Of a DNA stretch of 64,000 nt, positions 53,095 through 63,617 are shown piece after piece (the first letter of the stretch is position 1; each line of letters begins with the position of its first letter). A program made the translations under genes and the position numbers. Source of the DNA: Aristolochia californica (Eukaryota > Streptophyta > Magnoliopsida > Piperales > Aristolochiaceae); contig JARWKL010000008.1 of NCBI GenBank assembly GCA_029961685.1, forward strand, positions 32,427,619-32,491,618. The letters run 5' to 3'. Below the pieces are notes generated by a model. It was not told the origin of the DNA. It worked only from the letters and a program-made list of their open reading frames with translations, and did no database searches.

Positions 53095-53426
53095 CAGGTC
53101 CTGCACCGTATTGGCACTGTGGCGTATCATTTGAAACTACCACCAAACGCCAAGCTACATGACGTCTTCCTCGTCTCCCTTCTCAATCCGTTCAAGGGAG
53201 ACTCATCACTACTGCATACCCCTCTGCCTCCACTCAAGGATGCCAGGTCCATGCCCACTCCCACACAGATCCTTCAAGCAAGGCAAGTTAACAACGCATA
53301 GGAAGTGCCCGTTCAGTGGACTGATGAGGAATTGGTGGAAGCCTCTTGGGAGACACTCGATTCCTTCCAGACTCTATTCCCCACTTTCGAGCTTGAGGAT
53401 AAGTTCTTTCTTCAGGAGGGGGGTGA
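53095..53426 (+). pseudogene. GyA-2 integrase tail and chromodomain
   Basis: GTVAYHLKLPPNAKLHDVFLVSLLNPFKGDS, then the chromodomain in which a TAG replaces Trp (near 53300), and FELEDKFFLQEGGD. Polypurine tract AGGAGGGGGGTGA at 53414-53426. Confidence 0.85.
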
Positions 53427-53798
53427 TGTTATGGACTTCATAGCATCAAGAGTGGCGAACCAGAGAAGAGAAGAGATGGAGTAAACTTGTATTTCAGTAC
53501 CTTAGGGGTTTAATTGTAATTTGAAGTTCAATAAGGGTCTAATTGTAATTATAGAACGTTTGATGTTTTCCCTGATCTATTTAGGGCGTCAAGTGATTGA
53601 ATGGAAGCAAGTATTAATCAATTAGTCTAAATGAGATCAGGTACTCTCTCTAAAGAGGACTAAGGTTGGAGCTCCTTCAAAGGCTTCCCTTCATCATTGG
53701 GCGTTCCAAGAACCCCAAATCCTTCCCTTCTTCGTCATTCAATCTGGAAGCTAGAGGAGATCACCGGGTGACTCGATCCATGGCTAGAGAGCCTAACA
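53427..53798 (+). repeat. GyA-2 3' LTR (372 bp)
   Basis: TGTTATGGACTTC...CCTAACA followed by GTTTA. Confidence 0.92.
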
Positions 53799-54389
53799 GT
53801 TTACTCCAAAAATCCAACCTAACCTTCACCATCCATCTTCATCCATATTTGTCCATCTTCATTCTCCATCATCCATAACTGGAAGAAGAGCTTCCTGCCC
53901 CTTTTCCGAGCCCAAAGAGAGGATCTTCCCTCCTTCTCAGCGTCAACAGCCAGCAAGGTTTCTAACCTCTTGACGAGCAGAAAAAGGAAGGTTTTTCTGG
54001 TTCTTCCACGTGAAGGTCTGGTGCATCTCTTCCTAGCTCAGAGGCATTATGGAGACCTAGCATCAACATCCACCAAGGTGAGCCAAGGGCTGCACATAAG
54101 CTAGGACTTCAATCCTAGCACAAGCAGCAACCAAACCAGGGTTGAAACCCTGGTTTCCGTGAGCAACAAAAGGTATCTCTTCCAGTCTTTTCTCCAAGAT
54201 GAATTAATTCAATTCTAGCTATAACTTTAGCACTAGAGTGGATACATAAAAAGGGGAACTGATCACGTGTGGATGATCAATCAAAGAAGGGAGCTTTAAC
54301 CCTCCTTATCGAATCTAGCAACTCAGTACAAATGCTGGATTCACAAATCCCACGCTGTGTTACTCGATCCATGACCCAGGACTGTAACA
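53799..54389 (+). repeat. GyD-2 5' LTR, right part
   Basis: Continues the GyD LTR after GyA-2 and ends GGACTGTAACA before the primer site. Total LTR about 920 bp, twice the length of the GyA-GyC LTRs. Confidence 0.85.
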
Positions 54390-55440
54390 ACTTGGTATCA
54401 GAGAAGGGTAATATGGGGGATACTCTCAGCAATGAAGAAATCCAAATCAGGATACAAAAGATAGAAGATAACCTTGAAACAGCACAAACTGTGCTGGGGA
54501 AGGTTTGTGGTTTGGAAGAAGAGATGAGTCGAGTCATCAGCATGTGAACTGAGCTGAAGGTAGAGAGACGTCAGAGTCCAGAGGCGAGAGAGGTGGCTTA
54601 ACCATATCACAGAAGAGGGGAGCAGTGGCCTGGGCGCACTGCTGTCCAAGGACCCCAACATGGAGGCACAGTTCCAAGGTACACCAAGTTAGAGTTTCCC
54701 TCTTTCAATGGTTCAGTTGATCCCTTAATTTGGTTGCATAGATGTGAATTTTCTTTTTTAAACCAAGGGACTACTGAATGGGATAAGGTGCAACTAGCCT
54801 CTTTCCATTTGACTGATGAAGCCCTGTTATGGGTTACTCAAGTAGAAAAAGAGAGACCAGGGATGAATTGGGGAGAATTTAAAAATCTATGCACAGTTAG
54901 ATTTGGTCCTCCCACCAACAGAAACCCCCCAGGGGAGTTAGTCCTATTGTGACAAACTGGTTCTGTGGAACAATATCAAAAACTGTTCTAGGAAAAGTTG
55001 GCTTGTGCTGGTGAGAGGGTATTGGTTGACCAACAGGTCCCCCTATTCACAGCGGGTCTCAATGAGTATTTACGGCTAGAGGTGGAACTCCTTAGGCCTA
55101 CGGATTTAGCTTATGCAATGAATATGGCCCGAGCAATGGAACAACGACAACAGTTGCAGCAACGTAAGTCGGGTTGGTCGGGTGAGAGGAACACTTCCTC
55201 TACTTGGCAAGGGCACCACTATACTTCATCTCAGGGAGCATCTCTAGCAGCACCATCCTCCAGACACACTCCGACTGCGACTCGGATAGCCGATCCCCGC
55301 CTTGGTAATCCCCTACCGCACTTTATCAAAAAATTAAGGAGTGTAGAGATGGCAGAACGGTGGTCAAAATATTTATGTTATAACTGCGATGAGCAGTATC
55401 GGGTGGGGCACCAATGTGAACGATTGTTTTGACTCGAGGT
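54371..55440 (+). pseudogene. GyD-2 gag
   Basis: The frame is open from 54269 in the LTR (ATG at 54269 and 54371) through VTRSMTQDCNNLVSE. A TGA at about 54545 ends the first 92 codons. The core PRYTKLEFPSFNGSVDPLIWLHRCEF, the LRLEVELLRPTDLAYAMNMARAME block and zinc knuckle CYNCDEQYRVGHQC follow with stops near 54598, 54950 and 54990. Confidence 0.85.
54393..54403 (+). other. GyD-2 primer-binding site
   Basis: TGGTATCAGAG, three bases after the LTR, in the gag frame (Leu-Val-Ser-Glu). Confidence 0.9.
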
Positions 55441-56560
55441 GGCGGATTCAGAGGATCCAAAGGAGCCATAGGATATTATCGAGGAGGAACCACGAGAGAT
55501 ATTCTTGCATTCTATTACTGGGCAGAAATCCCCTAACACAATGCAAGTCCGAGCTCATGTCATCAACCGAGAATTGGTGGGACTAATCGACTCGGGGAGT
55601 ACACTCAATTTTTTGAGTTTGACAGTCATACAACACCTCGTCTCAGTGGCCAAAGGCGAGAAGGTCCCTAGCTATGGGATTAGTCAGGCGGTAACTTTTT
55701 CCATTGGCTCTACTTCGTTTAATGCTGATTTTTTTGTTATTCCCCTGGCTGGATTTGATATGGTATTAGGCATTGAATGGTTACAAACGTTAGGGCCCAT
55801 TCTGTGGCACTTTTTGGCTTAAACCATGAGCTTTGATTTGGCCGGGAGTCGGGTGCTCTTACAAGGCTGTCAGGTGGACAGGGCCCACCGCATGCACACT
55901 TTGCAGACACAGGAACAGCCTGACAGTACTAGTGATGGTCTGGTTGAGGAGTTCTCTGACCTCTTCCAAGAGCCTTCGGGATTGCCTCCCCTGAGGCACT
56001 GTGACCACAGGATCTGCTGTAGTGGTCGTGCGACCATACCATTACCCAGACCTTTAGAAGGATGAGATAGAGCATCAGTGCCAGGAGACGTTGAAATAGG
56101 CTCTTATTCATCCCAATCACTCCCCATTCTCTTCAATCGTCTTACTTGTGAAGAAACATGATGGGACATGGAGATTCTGCGTGGATTATCGGGAGTTGAA
56201 CGTGCAGATTGTGAAAGACAAGTTTCCGATTCTGGTAGTGGATGAGCTCCTGGATGAGTTACATGGGTCGTGGTTATTCACTAAACTCGACCTCCATTCG
56301 GGATACCATCAGGTCCGGATGCACCCCTCTGATATTGAGAAGACGGCATTCCATACACATCATGACCACTTTGAGTTCGTCGTCATGCCGTTTGGGTTAT
56401 CTAATGCACCTTCCACTTTTCAAGCTTTGATGAACAAAGTATTTAGCCCCTATCTTCAAAAATTTGTTCTTGTGTTTTTCGATGATATCCTTATATACAG
56501 CAAGTCGGTTGAGGAGCACTTGGCACACATGAGGATTGTTTTCGACTTGTTATGAGCACA
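55441..56560 (+). pseudogene. GyD-2 protease and reverse transcriptase
   Basis: Protease LIDSGSTLNFLS (near 55580), with about 20 residues missing after IQHL compared with GyD-3. Reverse transcriptase 56110-56560 with [27 protein letters not shown] and [11 protein letters not shown] (near 56480). Frameshift near 56010 and stops near 55470, 55820, 56098 and 56553. Confidence 0.85.
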
Positions 56561-57592
56561 TCAGCTCTATTTAAAACATTCCAAGTGTTCTTTTGCGGCT
56601 TCACATGTGGTTTATCTGGGACACATTATCTCACATGAGGGGGTTACGGTGGATCCCGAGAAGATCCAAGTTATTCATGAATGGCCGAAGCCACAGTCTT
56701 GATCTGCATTACGAGGTTTTTTGGGTCTTGTGGGCTACTACTGCAAATTTATTCAGAACTATGGGCCGGTGGTGGCACCATTGACCAGTCTGCTCAAGAA
56801 AAATTCCTTTATTTGGAATGAGGAGGCCACCTAGTCGTTTGTGGCACTAAAATCTGCTCTCGCATCCGCACTAGTATTACAACTTCCCAACTTTGATGAA
56901 TTATTAGTGGTAGAATGCGACACTTTGGGCATGGGCAATTGGGCCATTTTATAGTAGCTGGGCCATCCTATTGCGTATTTTAGCAGATAGTTGGCAGTCC
57001 GCCATCACAAGCTGGCAGCCTATGAGCGAGAATTGAGTGGGTTGGCCAAGGCGGTCCAACATTGGAGGCCTTATCTATGGGTCCGGGCTTTTCTCATACG
57101 CACGAATGACTATAACCTTAAATTCCTACTGGAATGGCATTTGACGACATCACCATAGCAGCACTGGATCAGTAAGTTGTTGGGGTTTGACTTCTCTATG
57201 GAATATCGTGCGGGGAGATTGAATAAGGTGGCAGATGCCTTGTCACGGTGTTTTGAGGTTCAACAGTCAGTCGATTCGATCAGCCAGGCAAAATTTCTCT
57301 TCTTGGACTTGGTGAGAGATGCACATGCCACTGACCCTGCACTGCAGGAACAGCATTAGAAAATTTCAGAAGAGACAATGAATTCGAAGTGGTCAATCCA
57401 GGATTGACTTATTTATTACAAGCAACGGCTTTTCCTTCCACCTGAGTCTGAGTTGATTCCAGATATTGTCTCAGCCTACCATGACAGTACACACGAGGGA
57501 TACAGAAGACCGTGCACAAAATTTGAGCTGATTTTTACTAGCAACCCTTGAAACCCTCTATTGCGATTTATGTGGGCGACTGTCAGGTCAGC
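56561..57592 (+). pseudogene. GyD-2 RNase H and integrase start
   Basis: SKCSFAASHVVYLGHIISHEG block, FFGLVGYY, RNase H with VECDTLGMG (mutated DASG) near 56910, YERELSGLAKAVQHWRPYL, and the DALSRCFE end near 57240; integrase zinc region (HDSTHEG near 57485) up to YVGDCQV where GyD-3 enters. Many stops. Confidence 0.85.
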
Positions 57593-58487
57593 TGTTACGG
57601 TCCCGGGTCATGGATTGAGTAACACGGCGTGGAACTTGAGACTCCAGCACTCAGAATTTAAACTCACTTCACATCAAGGGTCTGTATAGGAGTCTTTCTC
57701 TTTGACCAGTGCACGGCCAGGAGGAAAGCTCTTCTTTTGATGGTCTTACCAATTTGTTGTGATAGGTAGGATACCCCACAGCAACACTGGACTTGCTAGA
57801 GCAAGCTGCCCTCTTTTCTTGCTCACGGCTACGAATGTTTGGCCCTCTTTCTTGCTGCTCTAGCTAAGAGTGTAATCCTACTTTCTACATTAACTTGAAG
57901 CATGAGTTTGGGATAGATATATTACCTCTTCTTTGCTGCTATGATCAGCTCCCACGTTGCACCAGGATTGCTCAAGATATGAGGATGAAGATCCTCACTT
58001 TTCTACTCGATAAGGGAGGGTTTGAGGCCTCTCTTGCTGTTGATGCCGAGAAGGAGGATAGACCTCCTCTTTGGACTCGGAAAAGGGGCAAGAAGTTCCT
58101 TTTCTTAGTAGGGTTGATGGTGGATGAATTTGGGTGAAGATGGATGGCAATGGAGGGTGAAGGATAGGTTGGATTTTTGGATTAAACCCTAAACTCTAGA
58201 TCAAGAGGTGATCTCAACCTGTTTACACTAGGTTATCCTAAAATCTTAAAGCTTACCTATTTCATTCATTCCTTTCCCTTAAATAGATCACGTCATGGAG
58301 TTTTAGGGTTAGGGTTATAATAATTCCCCATAATGCCCCTACATATAAAAGTAATTAGAAATAACTCTTACTTAAAACAATATAAGAAATAAATCATACA
58401 CAAAGTAATATAAGAAATAAATCCTATTGAGTGAGTTGTTGTTGCCTCCTTCCTTGTGTGACTCGGTGTGCTATTGAGTCCACAACA
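57593..58487 (-). repeat. GyD-3 3' LTR (895 bp)
   Basis: Minus strand TGTTGTGGACTCAATAGC (58487) to GGGACCGTAACA (57593). Telo-box AAACCCTAAA near 58184-58193 and TTTTAGGGTTAGGGTT at 58301-58316. Confidence 0.9.
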
Positions 58488-59057
58488 TCTGCCTCTCCAT
58501 GGAGAAAGAGTTTGTCCTTAAGCTCAAATGCTGGGTAGACTTGTTTGAAGATGTACACATGTTCCCATGTTGCCGTGTCGGGGTCAATGTCCGTCCACTG
58601 AATGAGAATCTCCCAATGGTCATTGGTCAGTCGAGCCCGTAACACCGCAGCTGGGTTAAGAATAACCTTGCCATTATCAACTGGTGGTAAAAATGGAGTG
58701 GTTGTAGGCTGCGCCCCAGAATGTGGCTTCAATAGAGAGACATGAAACACATCATGAAATTTGGCTGTGTCTGGTAATTTGAGCTGATACGCGACTGGTC
58801 CCAAGCGTCGAAGAATGGGAATCGGGCCAAAAAATCTGGGAGAAAGTTTATGTCGTGGAGGTCCTACAAGAGACTGCTGATGGTATGGCTGGAGCCATAG
58901 CCACACATACTCCCCAACCGCAAAAGAGACCTCATGGTGGCCTTTGTCGTTGACATCCTTCATCTGAGCTTGGGCGCGTCGTAGCCATTCTGTGATATTT
59001 TGTAGCAGCAGATCCCGGTCCATGAGTTCCTGATCAATTGCGTCCATGCGGGTGGAC
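58424..59057 (-). pseudogene. GyD-3 integrase C-terminus and chromodomain
   Basis: Open for 207 codons: LSPRFFGPIPILRRLGPVAYQLKLPDTAKFHDVFHVSLLK and a chromodomain (LRARLTNDHWEILIQWTDIDPDTATWEHVYIFKQVYPAFELKDKLFLH), ending in the LTR after VVDSIAHRVTQ and a Gln-rich tail. Cut off from the catalytic core by TRIM-3. Confidence 0.88.
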
Positions 59058-59441
59058 AGTTATGGTCTTGGGGTTAAGTACCTATGTCTTCCGCTCCTAA
59101 CAGGTCGGTCTTTTGGGTAGTATTATCTAGGTACTTAACATTTGGTATCAAAGCGGGCTCCCACGTTGCTTCGAGTCCCGGGGCGCGCAAGGGCTGGATT
59201 AAAATTACTGGTAGGTTCGGAAGGGGCGACCTAGTGGAGGAGGTGACCTGGAGAACAGGGAAGGGGCACTAGGAGTATGCCGCTGATAGAGTAGGCCACC
59301 GGGTTGGGCCAGTGTCGTTGCGCCGCCGTGGTCGTTGGTTCGCGAAGGTGGGGTGTGATGTTATCGTCCTGGGGTTAAGTACCTATGTCTTCCATTCCTA
59401 ACAGGCCGGTCTTTTGGGTAGTATTGGCTAGGTGCTTAACA
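59058..59441 (+). mobile_element. TRIM-3: miniature LTR element (384 bp) in GyD-3 integrase
   Basis: 83-bp LTRs at 59058-59140 and 59359-59441 flank 218 bp. Primer site TGGTATCAAAGC at 59143-59154 (one change). Target TGGAC duplicated exactly (59053-59057, 59442-59446). The LTRs match TRIM-1, but most of the internal part is different and longer. Confidence 0.93.
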
Positions 59442-59446
59442 TGGAC

Positions 59447-60160
59447 CCTGGGCGAGGTGGATCCCTGCCATATTAACCCGGAAAGGAGTGGATTACAACG
59501 CAGAGTGGAACAAAGTGTTGTAACAGTATTCGGCCCACAGAAGCCATTGAACCCATTACCATGGATGATCACCCACCGAGCACCGTAGATACATCTCGAT
59601 GGTGCTGTTCACTACCTCTGTCTGCCCGTCTATCTGTGGATGATAGGCGGAGGAGAACTTCAATTTACTCCCGCTCAAGCAAAAAATTTCCCGCCAAAAG
59701 GTGCTCGTGAAAGCTGCATCTCTATCACTCACAATGGATTCTAGAATGCCATGTAAGCGGACTATCTACTCCAGGAAAGTCTGAGCAACCCATGTTGCTG
59801 TATAAGGATGAGCCAGTGGTATAAAATATCCGTACTTGGAGAATCTATCAACCACCACGAAAAGTATGGATTTTCTGGAGGACAAGGGTAGACCTTCCAC
59901 AAAATCCATCGAAATGTCAGCCCAAACCTGAGTAGGAAGGGCCAGAGGCTGGAGAAGACTGGCTGGACTCAAGTGCTCGACTTTGTTGCACTGGTAGACC
60001 TGACAGTCACCCACATAAGTCACAATAGAGGGTTTCATAGCTTGCCAGTAAAAATCAGCTCGAATTCTGTGCAAGGTCTTCTGTATCCCCTCGTGTGTAC
60101 TGTCATGGTAGGTCGAGAGAATAGATGGAATCAACTCAGACGTAGGTAGAAGGAAAAGTA
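59447..60160 (-). pseudogene. GyD-3 integrase core
   Basis: Minus strand: zinc region HDSTHEGIQKTLHRIRADFYW..CQVYQCNK (second Cys pair altered), core MDFVEGLPLSS (59880-59910) and the SIVSDRDAAF-like block near 59720, TDGQT..VVNST near 59610. A stop near 59764 and shifts after it. Confidence 0.82.
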
Positions 60161-60830
60161 GTTGCTTGTAACAAATAAGTGAATCCTGGATGGACCGCTT
60201 CGAATTCATTGTCCCTTCCAAAATCTTCCGATGCAGTTCCTGCAGTGCAGGGTCAGTGGCATGTACGTCTCTCACCAAGTCCAGAATGAGAAATCTCGGT
60301 TGGCTGATCGAATAGACCAACTGGTGATCCTCAAAACACCGTGACAAGGCATCTGCCGACTTATTTAATCTCCCCGCGCGATATTCCACTGAGAAGTCAA
60401 ACCCTAATAACTTACTGATCCAGTGTTGCTGTGGTGAGGTCGCCAAATGCTGTTCTAGTAGGAATTTAAGACTGTAGTGATCCATGCATATGAGAAAAGC
60501 CCGGCCCCGGAGATAAGGCCTCCAATGTTGGACCGCCTTGGCCAACCCAATCAATTCGCTCTCACTTGTGATGATGGACTGCCAATTGTTTGCTAAAATA
60601 TGCAACAGGATGGCCCAATTGCTGTAAAATGACCCCAATGCCCACGCCCAAAGCGTCGCACTCTACCACGAACAATTCGTCAAAGTTGGGAAGTTGTAAT
60701 ACTAGCAAAGATGCTAGGGCAGGTTTGAGTGCCACACACGACTTGGTGGCCTCCTCATTCCAAATAAAGAAATTTTTCTTGAGTAGACTGGTCAATGGTG
60801 CTGCCATTGGCCCACAGTTCTAAATAAATT
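60161..60830 (-). pseudogene. GyD-3 RNase H
   Basis: VECDALGVGIGVILQQLGHPVAYFSKQL (60590-60670), then a frameshift near 60570, ESELIGLAKAVQHWRPYL, MDHYSLKFLLEQHL and ADALSRCFED (near 60330-60360). Confidence 0.85.
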
Positions 60831-61600
60831 TACGGTAGTAGCCCGCAAGACCCAAAAAAACCCCGTAATGCAAAACACGACTGTGGCTATGGCCACTTGT
60901 GAATAGTTTGGATCTTCTCGGGATCCACCGTAACCCCCTCATGTGAGATAATGTGTCCTAGATACCCCACATGTGAAGCTGCAAAAGAACACTTGGAATG
61001 TTTCAAATAGAGCTGATGTGCTCGTAACAAGTCGAAAACAATCCTCAAGTGTGCCAAGTGCTCTTCAACCGACTTGCTATATGTCAAAATATCATCGAAA
61101 AATACAAGAACAAATTTTCGAAGATAGGGGCTAAATACCTCGTTCATCAAAGCTTGAAAAGTGGAGGGTGCATTGGATAACCCAAATGGTATGACGACGA
61201 ACTCAAAATGGCCATGGTGCGTGCAGAACGTCGTCTTCTCAATATCAGAGGGGTGCATCCGGACCTGATGGTATCCCGAACGGAGGTCGAGTTTAGTGAA
61301 TAACCACGTCCCATGTAACTCATCCAGGATCTCATCCACTACCGGAATCGGAAACTTGTCTTTTACTATCTGCACGTTCAACTCCCGATAATCCATGCAG
61401 AACCTCCAAGTCCCATCATGTTTCTTCACAAGTCAGATGGGTGAAGAGAACAGGGAGCGACTGGGATAATTAAGACCCTGTTTCAACATCTCCTGGCACT
61501 GACGCTCTATCTTGTCCTTTTGAAGGTGTGGGTAACAGTACGATCGCACGACCACTACCTCAGATCCTGGTTTCAGACAGATCCTGTGGTCACAGTGCGT
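60831..61600 (-). pseudogene. GyD-3 reverse transcriptase
   Basis: A 180-codon open stretch (61429-60887) from [17 protein letters not shown] through FTKLDLRSGYHQVR and FFDDILTYSKS to the LGHIISHEGVTVDPEK block. A TGA lies before it (near 61432) and the YYRKFI block has shifts (60840-60890). The FFDD box is intact. Confidence 0.87.
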
Positions 61601-62020
61601 CGGGGGAGGCAAACCCGAAGGCTCCTAGAAGAGGTCAGAGAACTCCTCAACCAGACCTTTACTAGTACTATCAGCCTGTTCCTGTGTCTGCAAAGTGTGC
61701 ATGCGGTGGGCCCTGACCACCTGACAGCCATGTAAGAGCACCCTACTCCCCGCCAAATCAAAGCTCATGGTTAAAGCTGAAAAGCCCCACAGAATGGGCC
61801 CCAACATTTGTAACCATTTAATGCCTAATACCATATCAAAGCCCGCCAGTGGAATAACAAAACATTCAGTATTAAACGAAGTAGAGCCAATGGAAAAAGT
61901 TACCACCTTACTAATCCCATAGCTAGGGACCTTCTCGCTATTTGCCACTGAGACGGTGGCTGTCGGATGAGTGAATATCTGGAGTTGGAGATGCTGTGCG
62001 GCTGTCAAACTCATAAAATT
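61601..62020 (-). pseudogene. GyD-3 protease, C-terminal part
   Basis: From the LSLTAAQHL region following the catalytic Asp (which lies beyond GyB-4) through VSVANSEKVPSYGIS, FVIPLAGFDMVLGIKWLQMLGP and the MHTLQTQEQ linker. Open for 129 codons. Confidence 0.83.
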
Positions 62021-62439
62021 TATTAGGTTCTTCCCGAGCCATGGATTGAGTCACCCTTCTTTCCTCTCTTCCCTCCATATTTGTTCTTGACGCTGGAAGA
62101 GGATTCTTGTTTCTGGAACGTGGAATGATGGAAATCAAATAGAATGATGGAGCTTTGATGGAAGCTTGACTTGGACCTCAGAGGGAGAATCCGACCTAGA
62201 CCTCTGAGGGAGAATATGACGTGTTTACTCTAATTTTCTCAATACTTGATTTTTCCTTTCCTTGACATCCCCCTAAATAGGATTGAGGACGTAATTACAA
62301 AAGATACCCATAGGTCAAGTGGTTCACGCCACATTACATCTAAACCAAACCAAACCAAATGAAATTACATTAAAAGTAAATTGACATAATTTAATTCCTA
62401 TGCCTGTGGATAACTCGTGATGCTATGGAGTCCATAACA
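62021..62439 (-). repeat. GyB-4 3' LTR (419 bp)
   Basis: Minus strand TGTTATGGACTCC (62439) to ..CCTAATA (62021, mutated end). Confidence 0.9.
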
Positions 62440-63617
62440 TCACGTCCCTCCTGGAGAAAGATCTTGTCCTCAAACTCGAAGTAGGGGTCGAGGGTGTGGA
62501 ACGCAGCTACTGGCTCCCATGTTGGGTCACTGGGATTAGCATCAGCCCATTGGACTAGGATCTCTCACTCACCCTGAATGAGGCGAGCCTGTAGTACCTG
62601 TGCTGGAGTAGAAAGGACACGTCCCTCATGTAGTGGGGGCAGAGGTGTGTGCAGCAAGGGAGAGTCACCTTGGAAGGCCTTCAGTTGGGAGACATGAAAC
62701 ACATTGTGAATCCTGGCCTCTGGTGGAAGCTACAAGCGGTAGGCAACTGTACCAATGAGGTCCATAACCTGAAAGGGACCATAATACTTCGGACAGAGCT
62801 TGTGGCATTTGGAGGCTATCAGTGACAGTTGGCTGTAGTGTGGGAGACGCAGCCAAACAAAATCTTCTGGAGAAAAGAAGACTACCCTGAGCTTCTTGTC
62901 ATAATACAATTTCATCATATGTTGTGCCTTCTGGAGATGAGTATGCACCTCAGTGAGCAAGGTGTCTTTTTCTGCTAATGCTTGGTCCAAAGTGGCGACC
63001 TTGGAGGCACCCGGTTCATATGATAAAAGGCTGTCCAAGTCTCTCCCATATACTACCTTGAATGGGGTAGTTCCGAGCGCGCTATGGTAGGAAGTGTTGT
63101 AACAGAATTCAGCCCAAGCGAGCCACTTAACCCACCTTTTAGGTGAGTCCCCCATGAAACAATGAAGGTACATTTCAATTGTCTTGTTGACAACCTCTGT
63201 CTGACCATCAGTCTGTGGATGGTAGGCTGAAGAGAATGCAAACATTGTGCCCTGCAGCTTGAATAATTCTTTTCAGAATGTATTGGTAAAGATGGCATCC
63301 ATGTCACTGATAATGGAATTAGGCATCCCATGTAAGTGTACAATATTATCCATAAAGAGTTGAGTGACATGAGCTGCAGTGTAAGGATGCGCCAGAGGTA
63401 TGAAATGGCCATACTTTGAGAAACGATCAACCACTACAAAGATAAATGATTTGCCTAACGATGATGGAAGTCCATCTATGAAGTCCATGGAAATATCTGA
63501 CCAGACTTGTGACGGCAACTGAAGTGGTTGGAGCAACCCAGCTGAGCTTAATGATTTAAGTTTATTCCGTTGACAAATCTGACAAGCCGCCACATAATTG
63601 GCTATACTGCGCTTCAT
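62440..63617 (-). pseudogene. GyB-4 integrase and chromodomain
   Basis: Minus strand: MDFIDGLPSSLG, NSIISDMDAIFTNTF (Arg of SDRD changed to Met), a stop near 63270, YHPQTDGQTEVVNKT, an open stretch to GTVAYRL with a TAG near 62729, and the chromodomain (62470-62600) with changes. Polypurine tract near 62440-62452 reads AGGAGGGACGTGA. Confidence 0.85.

Larger units (their letters stand above)
36385..53798 (+). mobile_element. GyA-2: gypsy element carrying three nested insertions
   Basis: LTRs at 36385-36760 and 53427-53798 with exact target duplication GTTTA (36380-36384, 53799-53803). Own sequence: gag 36742-37534, gag/protease 41014-41465, protease to RNase H 46097-47889, integrase end and chromodomain 53090-53426. 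Its LTRs differ at roughly 15-20 positions, so it is older than GyA-1 and than GyC inside it. About 1 kb (integrase core) is missing at the GyC site. Confidence 0.92.
36053..57592 (+). mobile_element. GyD-2: gypsy element with A2 in its 5' LTR, cut by GyD-3
   Basis: 5' LTR in two parts (36053-36384 and 53799-54389, split by GyA-2 with target GTTTA duplicated), primer site, gag, protease, reverse transcriptase, RNase H, and integrase to 57592, where the GyD-3 LTR begins on the opposite strand. The 3' end is outside the window. Confidence 0.88.
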
